A stretch of 64,000 nucleotides of DNA from an uncultured Reyranella sp. (GTDB taxonomy: Bacteria; Pseudomonadota; Alphaproteobacteria; Reyranellales; Reyranellaceae), in the NCBI RefSeq assembly GCF_945957355.1, contig NZ_CAMFKM010000003.1:62001-126000 (forward strand). The letters run 5' to 3'. The notes under the pieces were generated by a model that saw nothing but the letters and a program-made list of their open reading frames with translations, was not told the DNA's origin and did no database searches. Of the stretch, positions 1-8,276 are shown piece after piece. Position numbers and translations under genes: made by a program. Each line of letters starts with the position of its first letter. The first letter of the stretch is position 1.

Positions 1-1855
1 GATAGTGCTCGGCCTTCTTCGAACCCAGCCACTCGATCGGCTCCATCCAGGTCGCATGGCCGGGGCAGTCGTCGTAGCCGAACGAGGCGATCTTCTCCGA
101 GAAGATCTCGATCCTGCCCGACGGCGTCTTGACGGGATGCGCCGCCGGATCGGCACGGAACTTCGCAAGCATCACCGGATCGGTGTTCTCACCCGGTACC
201 TTGGTGATGCCGGCTTCCCAGAACTCCGCGAACGAGGGTAGGTCCACGCCCATCCTGGCCGATTTCTGGCGACCTTCCTCGTACATGTGGGCGAGCCACT
301 GCATCTCGTCTCGGCCTTCGGTGTAGACATCTGCGGCACCCAGACGGCGGGTGATCTCCGAGAAGATCCAGTAGTCGTCGCGCGCCTCGCCGATCGGCTC
401 GCGCGCCTTCTTCATGGCGATCAGGAAGGGCTCACGGCGCGCGTAGCCGATATCGTTGCGCTCGAGGCCGGTGGTCGCGGGCAGCACGATGTCGGCCATC
501 TTCGCCGCCGGCGTCCAGAACTGCTCATTGAAGATGATGGTCTCCGGCTTCTGCCACGCCATCCGGAGGCGGTTGAGGTCCTGATGGTGATGGAACGGAT
601 TGCCACCGGCCCAGTAGATCAACTTGATGTCGGGATAGGTGATGTCGCGGCCGTTGTACGAAATCTTGCCGCCCGGATTGAGCAGCATGTCGGTGAAGCG
701 CGCCACCGGGATGAAGTCGGAGACCGCATTGGTACCCTGTGACAGCGTCGGGCCCGAAAGCAGCGGCGCCGTACTGCCCATGCCGTTGGTCGGCCCGTAG
801 CTCGCGCCGAAGCCGCCGCCCGGCAACCCGATCTGCCCCAGCATGCAGGCGAGCGTTACAAGTGCCCAGAAGGGCTGCTCGCCGTGATGCGAGCGCTGCA
901 GAGACCAGTTGATGTTCACCGTGGTGCGTGTCGCCGCCATCTCGCGCGCGAGCGCGCGGATGCGCACGGCAGAGATGCCGGTGATCTTCTCGGCCCATTC
1001 CGGAGTCTTGTCGGCCAGCGACGGCGCGAACCTGTCGAAGCCCACGGTGCAGCGGTCGAGGAATTCCCTGTCGTAGAGCTTCTCGGTGTAGAGCACGTGG
1101 CAGAGCGCCAGGATCATGGCGGCGTCGGTGTTCGGCCGGATCGCCAGCCACTCGATGTCGCCACCGGTGTCGAGGTCCTCGGCGGTCGGTGTGATGTTGA
1201 TGAAGCGGACGCCCTTGGCGCGCATGCCATAGAGGCCGTCCTTGAGGCGATGCACCATCGCGCCGCCGGCGCTGATCTGCGCATTCTTGTGCGGCGCGCC
1301 GCCGAAGGTGACGAACAGCTTGCAATGCTCGGCCAGCACCTCCCAGGTCGTGTGCATCGCCATCAGGTCTTCCATGCTGGCAACGACATGCGGCATCAGC
1401 ACGCGTGCCGCGCCCAGGCTGTAGGAATCCTGGTGGCGGACATAGCCGCCGAGAGCGTTCAGGAAGCGATGGACCTGGCTTTGCGCGTGATGGAAGCGGC
1501 CGGCGCTCGACCAGCCGTAGGAGCCGCCGAAGATCGCGCGGTTGGAATAGGCGTCCTTCACGCGCTTCAGTTCGCCGGCGACCAGGTCGAGCGCCTCGTC
1601 CCACGGCACTTCGATGAAGGGTTCCTGTCCGCGCGTGTCGGTCGCGGCGCCCGGCCCCTTCTCCAGCCAGCTCTTGCGGAAGGACGGCCGGCGCACGCGC
1701 ATCCGCGCCACCTCGTCGGACAGCATGTGCAGGCCGATCGGCGAGGGATCTGGATCCTTCGAGAAGGGATGAAGCTTCGTCGCCTGCCCCTTGTCGTCGT
1801 ATTCGACTTCATAGACGCCCCAGTGGGCGGCCGTCAGGGTACGCTGATGGGTCAT
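1..1855 (-). CDS. Molybdopterin oxidoreductase, BisC/TorA/DMSO reductase type (partial, C-terminus cut by window)
   Basis: Predicted S- or N-oxide reductase carrying bis-MGD molybdenum. The first 618 codons are present and the frame runs open off the left edge; the family is usually about 750-800 residues, so the C-terminal cofactor domain is missing. The N-terminus (AHWGVYEVE) and residues 111-130 (GSYGWSSAGRFHHAQSQ) are typical of the DMSO/TMAO/biotin sulfoxide reductase group. Tyr113 and Trp115 match the SYGW active-site pair, and Ser146 (SYSLGAA) matches the serine that ligates molybdenum. No Tat signal or FeS-binding N-terminus is visible, so a cytoplasmic BisC-like enzyme is more likely than periplasmic TorA. 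The ATG lies 7 bp after the threonine aldolase stop, so the two are probably co-transcribed. The substrate cannot be decided. Confidence 0.88.
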   Translation of the reverse strand, partial: MTHQRTLTAAHWGVYEVEYDDKGQATKLHPFSKDPDPSPIGLHMLSDEVARMRVRRPSFRKSWLEKGPGAATDTRGQEPFIEVPWDEALDLVAGELKRVKDAYSNRAIFGGSYGWSSAGRFHHAQSQVHRFLNALGGYVRHQDSYSLGAARVLMPHVVASMEDLMAMHTTWEVLAEHCKLFVTFGGAPHKNAQISAGGAMVHRLKDGLYGMRAKGVRFINITPTAEDLDTGGDIEWLAIRPNTDAAMILALCHVLYTEKLYDREFLDRCTVGFDRFAPSLADKTPEWAEKITGISAVRIRALAREMAATRTTVNINWSLQRSHHGEQPFWALVTLACMLGQIGLPGGGFGASYGPTNGMGSTAPLLSGPTLSQGTNAVSDFIPVARFTDMLLNPGGKISYNGRDITYPDIKLIYWAGGNPFHHHQDLNRLRMAWQKPETIIFNEQFWTPAAKMADIVLPATTGLERNDIGYARREPFLIAMKKAREPIGEARDDYWIFSEITRRLGAADVYTEGRDEMQWLAHMYEEGRQKSARMGVDLPSFAEFWEAGITKVPGENTDPVMLAKFRADPAAHPVKTPSGRIEIFSEKIASFGYDDCPGHATWMEPIEWLGSKKAEHY

Positions 1856-1862
1856 GGCACGC

Positions 1863-2909
1863 TCACGCTGCTTTTTTGGCGATACTCAGGAAGCGGTCGA
1901 CGGTCGTCTGCTCGGTGTCGAAGGCGGTGACGAGGCGGTAGGCGCGCTCGCCGGGCCGGTCCGACGGCCAAGGGTGATACTGCGCCCCCTCGGACTGGAG
2001 CGCATCATGCATGCGCGGCGGCAGGATGACAAAAATTTCGTTGGCATCGACCGGGTAGAGGAGCTGCGTGCCCTTGAGGGTCGTCAGGCCGGCGACCAGC
2101 CGGCGCGCCATGCTGTTGGCGTGACTGGCGTTGGCGAGCCACAGTCCGTCGGTCAGGTAGGCCTCGAGCTGTGCCGACAGGAAGCGCATCTTGGAAAAGA
2201 GGTGTCCGCTGCGCTTGCGACGGAACTCGAATTCGCGGGCGAGATCGGGATCGAAGAACACCACGACTTCGGCGGCGAGCGCGCCGTTCTTGGTGGCGCC
2301 GAGGCTCAGCACGTTGACGCCCGCCATCCACGACAGCTCGGCCGCCGAACAGCCAACAAAGGCGAGGGCGTTGGCAAAGCGCGCGCCGTCCATGTGGAGC
2401 TTGAGCCCATTACGGTGGGCCGTCGTGGCGATCGAGGCGACCTCGTCGGGACCGTAGACGGTGCCGCATTCGGTCGCCTGGGTGATGCTGACGGCGGCCG
2501 GCTGGGGATGGTGCACGACGCCGTAGACCGGCTGGGCCAGCGCTTCAGCGAGTTTCTTCTGGTCGATCTTGCCGGCGGGGCCGGGAAGGGGGGAGAGCTT
2601 GGCGCCCGAGGTGAAGAACTCCGGCGCGTTGGCCTCATCGACGACGATATGCGCCTCGGCGTGGCAATAGATCGAACCCCAGGGTGGCGTGCAGCAGGAT
2701 AGCGCCAGTGAATTGGCGGCCGTACCGGTCGCCACCGGGAAAGCCACCAGGTCGGGCTTCTCGAAGATATCGCGCAGGCGACGTTCGACCCTGTGGGTCC
2801 ACTCGTCGGCCCCGTAGGACGGGGCCGTGCCGCTGCCCGAGAAGGCCCGCGTCACGGCCGCGAGGATTTCGGGGTGCGCGCCCACTTCGTTGTCGCTGCG
2901 GAAATTCAT
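1863..2909 (-). CDS. ltaE: Low-specificity L-threonine aldolase
   Basis: PLP enzyme of fold type I that cleaves threonine or allo-threonine to glycine and acetaldehyde. The protein is 348 residues, normal for the family. Visible motifs are the N-terminal FRSDNEVGAHPEI, the cofactor aspartate in HMDGARFANA (Asp174) and the Schiff-base lysine in SLGATKNGA (Lys207). It is the first gene of a probable two-gene unit with the molybdoenzyme. A related beta-hydroxy amino acid lyase or phenylserine aldolase activity cannot be excluded from sequence alone. Confidence 0.9.
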   Translation of the reverse strand: MNFRSDNEVGAHPEILAAVTRAFSGSGTAPSYGADEWTHRVERRLRDIFEKPDLVAFPVATGTAANSLALSCCTPPWGSIYCHAEAHIVVDEANAPEFFTSGAKLSPLPGPAGKIDQKKLAEALAQPVYGVVHHPQPAAVSITQATECGTVYGPDEVASIATTAHRNGLKLHMDGARFANALAFVGCSAAELSWMAGVNVLSLGATKNGALAAEVVVFFDPDLAREFEFRRKRSGHLFSKMRFLSAQLEAYLTDGLWLANASHANSMARRLVAGLTTLKGTQLLYPVDANEIFVILPPRMHDALQSEGAQYHPWPSDRPGERAYRLVTAFDTEQTTVDRFLSIAKKAA

Positions 2910-2939
2910 CGATCGACCTCGTCTGGTGCGTCGTTGTGC

Positions 2940-3278
2940 CTAGCGGCCGGCGCCCGGCGGGAATTCGATCGTGCCCAGCAGCGCGCCGCTGCGCGGGTCG
3001 ACGACGTAGGCGGAAGCGGGGCCGCCCTGGGTCTCGACATGCACGACGAGGCGATCGCCGACGGCGACCATCGACACGATTCGGGCGCCGGAGGGCAGGG
3101 CGATACGTTCGGTGAAACGCCCGGCTTCCGATGCTGGCGAACGGCCGGCGTTGGGCGTAGAGATGCGCCGGGCGATCTCGGCCACGGCAACGATGAAGCC
3201 CACCACGATCAGCAGGCCCATCACGATCACCAGCACCTTCAACCAACGCGGTGCAGAGGCCTGAGCAGGGGACGCCAA
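2940..3278 (-). CDS. Small single-span membrane protein (DUF6476-like), divergent to rluD
   Basis: About 112 residues: a short basic N-terminus, one transmembrane helix (roughly WLKVLVIVMGLLIVVGFIVAV), then a beta-rich extracytoplasmic tail with LPSGARIVSMVAVGDRLVVHV and AYVVDPRSGALLGTIEF. Layout and position beside rluD resemble the small DUF6476 proteins found next to rluD in alphaproteobacteria; I recognise this by pattern only. No ATG fits. A TTG at 3278 preceded by GGAG at 5 nt is the best start, leaving only 9 bp to the divergent rluD ATG; an in-frame GTG further upstream would overlap rluD. Function unknown. Confidence 0.6.
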   Translation of the reverse strand: MASPAQASAPRWLKVLVIVMGLLIVVGFIVAVAEIARRISTPNAGRSPASEAGRFTERIALPSGARIVSMVAVGDRLVVHVETQGGPASAYVVDPRSGALLGTIEFPPGAGR

Positions 3279-3287
3279 GAAAACTCC

Positions 3288-4259
3288 ATGAGCGACGCCG
3301 GTCGCCACACCGTGACCTTCGACGAGAGCGCCGCCGGCGAACGGCTGGACCGCGCGCTGGCTGCTGCTTTGCCTTCCCTGACGCGAAGCCGCGTGAAGGC
3401 GCTGATCGAGGGCCGCTGCGTAGCGCTCGCGGGAGGCCAGACGATAGAAGAGCCTTCCCGCAAGGTCAAAACGGGCGATGTCGTCATTGTCGACATTCCG
3501 GAGGCCGAACCGGCCGTTCCCCTGGCCCAGGACATGGCGCTCGAGGTCCTGTTCGAGGATGCCGACTTGCTGGTCCTGAACAAGCCGGCCGGAATGGTGG
3601 TCCATCCGGCGCCGGGAAACCCGGACCGGACGCTGGTCAACGCCTTGCTCGCCCATTGCGGCGACAGCCTCTCCGGCATCGGCGGGGTGCGGCGGCCCGG
3701 CATCGTCCACCGTCTCGACAAGGATACGTCGGGGGTCATGGTCGTGGCCAAGAACGACAGGACCCACCATGCCCTGTCGAAGCTGTTCGCCGCCCATGAT
3801 CTGGAGCGCATCTACACGGCGCTGGTCTGGGGGGCACCCAAGCCCGAGCGCGGGACGATCGAGGCGGCGCTGGGCCGGCACCCGGTGGATCGCAAGCGCA
3901 TGGCGGTCCGCAAGAGCGGCGGCAAGGCCGCGCATACAGAGTATTGGCTGGAGAAGCGCTTCGGGCAGCCCTTGGCCCCGATCGCCAGCCTGGTTGGCGC
4001 CAGGCTGGGTACGGGACGCACCCATCAGGTTCGCGTCCATATGGCCCATATCGGGTGTCCGGTGGTGGGAGACCCTGTCTACGGCCGCAAATCCCGCAAC
4101 GGCCCTGCGCCGGAGGCGTTGAAACTGTTCCCGCGGCAGGCACTTCACGCATCCGTGCTTGCTTTTGAACACCCCACGACCGGCAAAGTGGTGCGGTTTG
4201 CCACAGAATTGCCCCAAGACTTCAGGAAGTTGGTCGGAACGCTGAACGGCGTTAAGTAA
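3288..4259 (+). CDS. rluD: 23S rRNA pseudouridine synthase RluD/RluA family
   Basis: Converts specific uridines in 23S rRNA helix 69 to pseudouridine, if it is a true RluD. 323 residues. An N-terminal S4 RNA-binding domain (about 10-75, RLDRALAAALPSLTRSRVKALI) is followed by the synthase domain with the signature RPGIVHRLDKDTSG, whose Asp144 is the catalytic residue. The frame is open upstream, but the ATG at 3288 gives the family-length protein beginning MSDAGRHTVTFD. rpoH follows about 140 bp downstream on the same strand, a pairing common in alphaproteobacteria. Other RluA-family specificities (RluC, RluA) are possible but less likely given the S4 domain and the neighbourhood. Confidence 0.9.
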   Translation: MSDAGRHTVTFDESAAGERLDRALAAALPSLTRSRVKALIEGRCVALAGGQTIEEPSRKVKTGDVVIVDIPEAEPAVPLAQDMALEVLFEDADLLVLNKPAGMVVHPAPGNPDRTLVNALLAHCGDSLSGIGGVRRPGIVHRLDKDTSGVMVVAKNDRTHHALSKLFAAHDLERIYTALVWGAPKPERGTIEAALGRHPVDRKRMAVRKSGGKAAHTEYWLEKRFGQPLAPIASLVGARLGTGRTHQVRVHMAHIGCPVVGDPVYGRKSRNGPAPEALKLFPRQALHASVLAFEHPTTGKVVRFATELPQDFRKLVGTLNGVK

Positions 4260-4297
4260 AGCCCCTAATACCCGAGGGGATTGCTAGGAATTATCTG

Positions 4298-4327
4298 TTG
4301 ACCCGGGGTCATTCCGACTTCTACAGT
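4298..4327 (+). promoter_or_regulatory. Candidate rpoH promoter
   Basis: TTGACC (4298-4303), an 18-bp spacer and TACAGT (4322-4327) give a sigma-70-like promoter with start near 4334. A perfect 6-bp inverted repeat, CCGACT-tctac-AGTCGG (4314-4330), overlaps the -10 region. No sigma-32 consensus was recognised. Confidence 0.35.
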
Positions 4328-4403
4328 CGGGTTTAGCAGTCGGGGGACGAGAGTGCTAAATGCTCGTTCACCGGCGATCCCGCGTACGAAAGGGGGAGTA
4401 GCC

Positions 4404-5324
4404 ATGAGTGCAGCCACCGCAAACCTTCCCGCCCTGCCGTCGTCCCTGACGCCCGAGGGCAATCTCAGCCGTTACCTGTCGGACATCCGGAAGTTTCCCC
4501 TGCTGGAGCCCCAGGAAGAATTCATGCTGGCCAAGCGCTGGCGCGAGCACGGCGATACGAAAGCCGCGCATCGTCTCGTTACCAGCCATCTGCGCCTCGT
4601 GGCGAAGATCGCCATGGGCTATCGCGGCTACGGCCTGCCGGTCGCCGAGCTCATTTCCGAGGGCAATGTCGGCATGATGCAGGCGGTGAAGCGGTTCGAC
4701 CCGGACCGCGGCTTCCGTCTCGCCACCTATGCCATGTGGTGGATCCGCGCCTCGATCCAGGAGTACATCCTGCACAGCTGGTCGCTCGTGAAGATGGGCA
4801 CCACGGCGGCGCAGAAGAAGCTGTTCTTCAACCTGCGCAAGCTCAAGGGCCAGATGCAGGCCATCGAGGAGGGCGACCTGACCCCCGAGCAGGTGAGCAA
4901 GATCGCCACCCGGCTGGGCGTGCCAGAGGAGGAGGTGGTGAACATGAACCGCCGCCTCGCCGCGCCGGACTCGTCGCTCAACGCCCCGGTGAAGGCTGAG
5001 GGTGACATGGAGTGGCAGGACTGGCTGGTCGACGATGCGCCCAACCAGGAGGCCCGGCTGGGCGAGAGCCAGGAGCTGGGCCAGCGCAAGGGCATGCTGG
5101 CCGCGGCCCTGAAGCAGCTCACCGACCGCGAGCGGCACATCATCGTGGAGCGCCGTCTCGTCGACGAGCCGAAGACGCTCGAGGACCTGTCGGCCAAGTA
5201 TGGCATCAGCCGCGAGAGGGTGCGCCAGATCGAGGTGCGTGCCTTCGACAAGCTGCAGAAGGCCATGAAGAACATGGTCGTCGAGGCCGCGGCACGGCCG
5301 ACGACCCAGCCGGCGCGCGGCTGA
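4404..5324 (+). CDS. rpoH: RNA polymerase sigma factor RpoH (sigma-32)
   Basis: Heat-shock sigma factor that directs RNA polymerase to chaperone and protease promoters. 306 residues with sigma regions in order: region 1.2/2 beginning LSRYLSDIRKFPLL, the core-binding and -10 helices around AELISEGNVGMMQAVKRFDP and RLATYAMWWIRASIQEYIL, the RpoH-box region at KKLFFNLRKLK, and region 4 with the GISRERVRQIEVRAFDKL helix-turn-helix. The ATG at 4404 has AGGGGGAG upstream; the longer open frame from 4353 lacks a comparable site. Adjacent to rluD. Alphaproteobacteria often carry several rpoH copies, so this may be one paralogue. Confidence 0.96.
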   Translation: MSAATANLPALPSSLTPEGNLSRYLSDIRKFPLLEPQEEFMLAKRWREHGDTKAAHRLVTSHLRLVAKIAMGYRGYGLPVAELISEGNVGMMQAVKRFDPDRGFRLATYAMWWIRASIQEYILHSWSLVKMGTTAAQKKLFFNLRKLKGQMQAIEEGDLTPEQVSKIATRLGVPEEEVVNMNRRLAAPDSSLNAPVKAEGDMEWQDWLVDDAPNQEARLGESQELGQRKGMLAAALKQLTDRERHIIVERRLVDEPKTLEDLSAKYGISRERVRQIEVRAFDKLQKAMKNMVVEAAARPTTQPARG

Positions 5325-5349
5325 GCGACGAGAAGCGCCGCTTACGATA

Positions 5350-5373
5350 GGCTCCCGGGATTGTCCGGGAGCC
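5350..5373 (+). promoter_or_regulatory. 9-bp hairpin holding the ribosome-binding site of the enoyl-CoA hydratase gene
   Basis: GGCTCCCGG (5350-5358) and CCGGGAGCC (5365-5373) pair perfectly around a 6-nt loop, 4 nt before the ATG at 5378. The only Shine-Dalgarno-like run (GGGAG) lies in the 3' arm. It could end rpoH transcription, but no T tract follows; it could also occlude translation of the next gene. Confidence 0.5.
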
Positions 5374-5377
5374 TGCA

Positions 5378-6226
5378 ATGACGACTTCGCCGATCCTCTA
5401 CGAGACCCTGCCGGGCGGAGTCGCCCGGATCGTCCTCAACCGGCCCGACACGCGCAACGCGCAGGACACCGCGTTTCTGTATGCGCTGAACGAGGCCTTC
5501 GATCGTGCCGCTCACGACGACGCGACAAAGGTGATCGTGCTGTCGGCGAATGGTCCGCACTTCTCCTCGGGGCACGACCTGCGCGAGGTCGACGGACACG
5601 GCAACATGTCCCGGCACGACACCGTCGGGACCTGGGGTGGCTTCGGCAAGCCCGGCGCTGAGGCCCAGTACGCGCGCGAGCAGGAGATCTACCTGGGCTT
5701 CTGCGAGCGCTGGCGAAACATTCCCAAGCCGACGCTGGCGCTGGTCCATGGCAAGGTGATGGTCGGCGGGCTCATGCTGATGTGGCCCTGCGACCTCATC
5801 GTCTGTTCGGAGGACGCGGAGTTCCTCGATCATTCGGTGGCCATGGGCGTGGGCGGTGCCGAGTTCTTCGCGCATCCCTGGGAGATGGGTATCCGCAAGG
5901 CCAAGGAGTTCCTGTTCACCGCCGACTGGATCACGGCGACTGAGGCGCATCGGCTGGGCATGGTGAACCATGTCGTGCCGCGCGCCGAACTGGAACCGTT
6001 CGGCCTGGCGATGGCCGAACGGATCGCCCGGAAGCCGCTGTTCGCGCTGAAGCTCGTGAAGCAGGCGATCAACGCCGCCCAGGACGCACAGGGGCGGGTC
6101 GGCGCGATGCAGACCTCATTCGCGCTCCACCATCTGGCCCATGCCCACAACATGCTGGCCCACGGCAAGCTGGTCGATCCGACCGGCCTGATGCCGGCCA
6201 TCAAGAAGCATGAGAAGGCGACCTAG
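5378..6226 (+). CDS. Enoyl-CoA hydratase/isomerase family protein
   Basis: Crotonase-fold enzyme of 282 residues, probably hydrating or isomerising an acyl-CoA. The N-terminal strand IVLNRPDTRNAQD, the oxyanion-hole segment FSSGHDLREV (about 65-75) and the second segment KVMVGGLMLMWPCDLIV (about 126-142) are typical. The C-terminal helix contains RIARKPLFALKLVKQAIN. It follows rpoH by 53 bp on the same strand, separated by a strong hairpin. Substrate unknown; the family covers fatty-acid oxidation and many degradation pathways. Confidence 0.85.
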   Translation: MTTSPILYETLPGGVARIVLNRPDTRNAQDTAFLYALNEAFDRAAHDDATKVIVLSANGPHFSSGHDLREVDGHGNMSRHDTVGTWGGFGKPGAEAQYAREQEIYLGFCERWRNIPKPTLALVHGKVMVGGLMLMWPCDLIVCSEDAEFLDHSVAMGVGGAEFFAHPWEMGIRKAKEFLFTADWITATEAHRLGMVNHVVPRAELEPFGLAMAERIARKPLFALKLVKQAINAAQDAQGRVGAMQTSFALHHLAHAHNMLAHGKLVDPTGLMPAIKKHEKAT

Positions 6227-6235
6227 CAGGCTAGT

Positions 6236-6277
6236 AAACGAAACAAACAGAATAAACGAAACAAATGAAATGAATGT
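6236..6277 (+). repeat. A-rich imperfect repeat (two ~18-nt units)
   Basis: Intergenic A-rich stretch built on AACGAAACAAA: two head-to-tail units of about 18 nt starting near 6237 and 6255. A closely similar sequence in the opposite orientation occurs at about 42420-42456. Its composition differs sharply from the GC-rich surroundings. Confidence 0.55.
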
Positions 6278-6369
6278 CGCAGCCCCTGGATCCTGTGTCG
6301 GGGCGACTGTGGGCGCAACAATATTGCGCGCCGGTGCTTCTGAAAGGCCCATTTCAATTGCCGTCCAAT

Positions 6370-7356
6370 TCAGGTCAGGGTCGGATCGACCATCAGGATG
6401 GTCTTGCCCGTTCCGTCACCGGAGAGCGCGTACTCGAGGGCCTCGCGATATTCGCCGAATGGGAAGGTTCTGCCGACCGGCACGTTCAGCTCGCCCTTCT
6501 CGACCCAGGCCAGCAGGTCCTTGAGTTCGCTGGCGGCGGCTTCGGCCTCGAATACCGCTCCGAACTGGCGATAGTCCACGCCGATGAGGGCTGCTCCCTT
6601 GAGGAGTGGCAAGTTCACGGGCAAGGCCGGTATGTCGCCGCCGGCAAAGCCTACGACGAGGTAGCGTCCGCCCCATCCGAGCGACCGGAATGCAGGCTGC
6701 AGTAAGGGGCCGCTGACCGGATCGAAGACGACGTCGATCCCCTTCGGCGATATCGCTCTCAGCCGGTCCCGCCATCCTTCAACGGTTCGGTCGAGCGTGA
6801 CTCCTGCACCGGCCTCTGCAACGACGGCGCGCTTCCGGTCGGTCGAGGCGACACCGATGACATGCGCGCCGAGCAACCGGCCGATCTGGACCGCAGCCAA
6901 TCCGACGCCACCGGCAGCGCCGATCACGACCAAGGTCTCCCCGGCCGCGAGTGAAGCGCGATTGCGAAGCCCGTGCAGGGCCGTGCCGTAGTTGACGCGA
7001 AATCCTGCGGCCTGGTTCATGCTCATCCGGTCGGGAATGCGGCTGACGGCCCGTTCGGAGGCGATTGCGTACTCTGCAAAGCCGCCGCGCACCTGCGCCA
7101 GGACGCGCTCTCCCATTTCGAACCCCGTGACTCCCGGGCCCAGCGCATCGACCAGGCCACCGATCTCGGCACCGGGCACGTGAGGCAAGGGTGGCTTGAC
7201 CTGATAGCGGCCGAGCGCAACCAGAGAGTCGACGAACCCGACGCCACAGGCAGCGACCTTGATGCGAACTTCGCCCTCGCCTGGCTCGGGCACAGGCAGG
7301 TTGACCGGGGCATAATTGTCGATGGAGCTGAGATCGGTGGTCTGTATGGCCTTCAT
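6370..7356 (-). CDS. Zinc-independent NADPH:quinone oxidoreductase (MDR superfamily)
   Basis: 328-residue medium-chain dehydrogenase/reductase. The N-terminal GroES-like domain includes GEGEVRIKVAACGVGFVDSL and the PHVPGAEIGG segment. The Rossmann domain carries VVIGAAGGVGLAAVQIGRLLGA (about 142-163), the NADPH-binding loop. The zinc-ligand cysteines of alcohol dehydrogenases are absent, so a quinone oxidoreductase or enoyl reductase role fits best. It is the last gene of a minus-strand trio with 14-15 bp gaps (TPP decarboxylase, alpha/beta hydrolase, this gene), suggesting a common catabolic function. Confidence 0.85.
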   Translation of the reverse strand: MKAIQTTDLSSIDNYAPVNLPVPEPGEGEVRIKVAACGVGFVDSLVALGRYQVKPPLPHVPGAEIGGLVDALGPGVTGFEMGERVLAQVRGGFAEYAIASERAVSRIPDRMSMNQAAGFRVNYGTALHGLRNRASLAAGETLVVIGAAGGVGLAAVQIGRLLGAHVIGVASTDRKRAVVAEAGAGVTLDRTVEGWRDRLRAISPKGIDVVFDPVSGPLLQPAFRSLGWGGRYLVVGFAGGDIPALPVNLPLLKGAALIGVDYRQFGAVFEAEAAASELKDLLAWVEKGELNVPVGRTFPFGEYREALEYALSGDGTGKTILMVDPTLT

Positions 7357-7371
7357 CGAGACGAACCTTCG

Positions 7372-8262
7372 CTATTGCGCGTGGTAGCCGATCCGCTCGA
7401 AAAACTGCGCAATCGCGATTGCAGCCAGATCGGGCTGTTCATAGTGGACGAAGTGGCCGGCATCCTCGGCGATGCCGGCTTCCACGTCCTGGAAGTAGTT
7501 TCCGACGACGTCGATCCAGGCCGACTTCAGTACCGGGTCGTGGCGTCCCCACAGGACGCGCGCGGGCTGGGTGATCACAGGCGGCTTGGGTGAAGTGCCT
7601 GCCATCACGGCGAGGCGGCCGGCATTCTGCGAGATGTACCAGTTGAAGCCGCCCTGGAGATTGCCGGGGCGCATGAAATTGTCGACCCAGCGCTCCAGCA
7701 CCGGGTCGAACGCGTCCTTGCGATGGCACCAATGGGTCAGGAAGTGACGAAAATAGGCGCGGCACGAATCGCGTGAGGCGCCGACGATCGCGGGCGCGAA
7801 CGGCATCTGGTGGAAGGTCTGGTACCAGATCTCGTTGATCTGTGCGGGATCGCGCCAGCGTGCGCCGACGCCATGAGTGCCGCAGTTGAAGAAGAACAGC
7901 CCGGCCACGCGGTCGGGGTGGCGGATCGCCAGCCGCTGCATCACGAACGCGCCGACATCGTGGCCGACGAAACCCGCTTTCGCGACGCCGAGGCGATCGA
8001 GCAGGGCCACGATATCGTCGGCCAGTACGTCGGGGCCGGCCTGGTCGGAAGGCCCCGGCGTCGGGTTGCCGCTTTCACCAAAGCCGCGGAAGTCGGGCGC
8101 GATCAGACGAAAGCGATCGGACAGGCGTTCGAACATCGGTTCCCAGGTCGCCCAGAATTCGGGCCACCCGTGCAGCAGGAACAAGGGTGCGCCGTTGCCG
8201 GCCTCGGCCACATGGGTCGGGAAACCGCGCGTCTCGACGAAAGCGTGCCTGACCTCGCACAT
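7372..8262 (-). CDS. Alpha/beta hydrolase, epoxide hydrolase/dehalogenase type
   Basis: 296-residue alpha/beta hydrolase. HGWPEFW (31-37) forms the oxyanion-hole motif, GHDVGA places an aspartate nucleophile at Asp102, and AGHFVHYEQP supplies the catalytic His270. An Asp nucleophile together with HGWPEFW is characteristic of epoxide hydrolases and fluoroacetate/haloacid dehalogenases rather than esterases. ATG at 8262 is preceded by GAGG at 7 nt. Middle gene of the trio. The true substrate is unknown. Confidence 0.85.
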   Translation of the reverse strand: MCEVRHAFVETRGFPTHVAEAGNGAPLFLLHGWPEFWATWEPMFERLSDRFRLIAPDFRGFGESGNPTPGPSDQAGPDVLADDIVALLDRLGVAKAGFVGHDVGAFVMQRLAIRHPDRVAGLFFFNCGTHGVGARWRDPAQINEIWYQTFHQMPFAPAIVGASRDSCRAYFRHFLTHWCHRKDAFDPVLERWVDNFMRPGNLQGGFNWYISQNAGRLAVMAGTSPKPPVITQPARVLWGRHDPVLKSAWIDVVGNYFQDVEAGIAEDAGHFVHYEQPDLAAIAIAQFFERIGYHAQ

Positions 8263-8276
8263 GATGCACCTCTTCG

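Noticed and set aside
525..1604. A 359-codon open frame on the minus strand inside the molybdoenzyme
   Set aside because: It is out of frame with the conserved molybdoenzyme translation that starts at 1855 and continues to the window edge.
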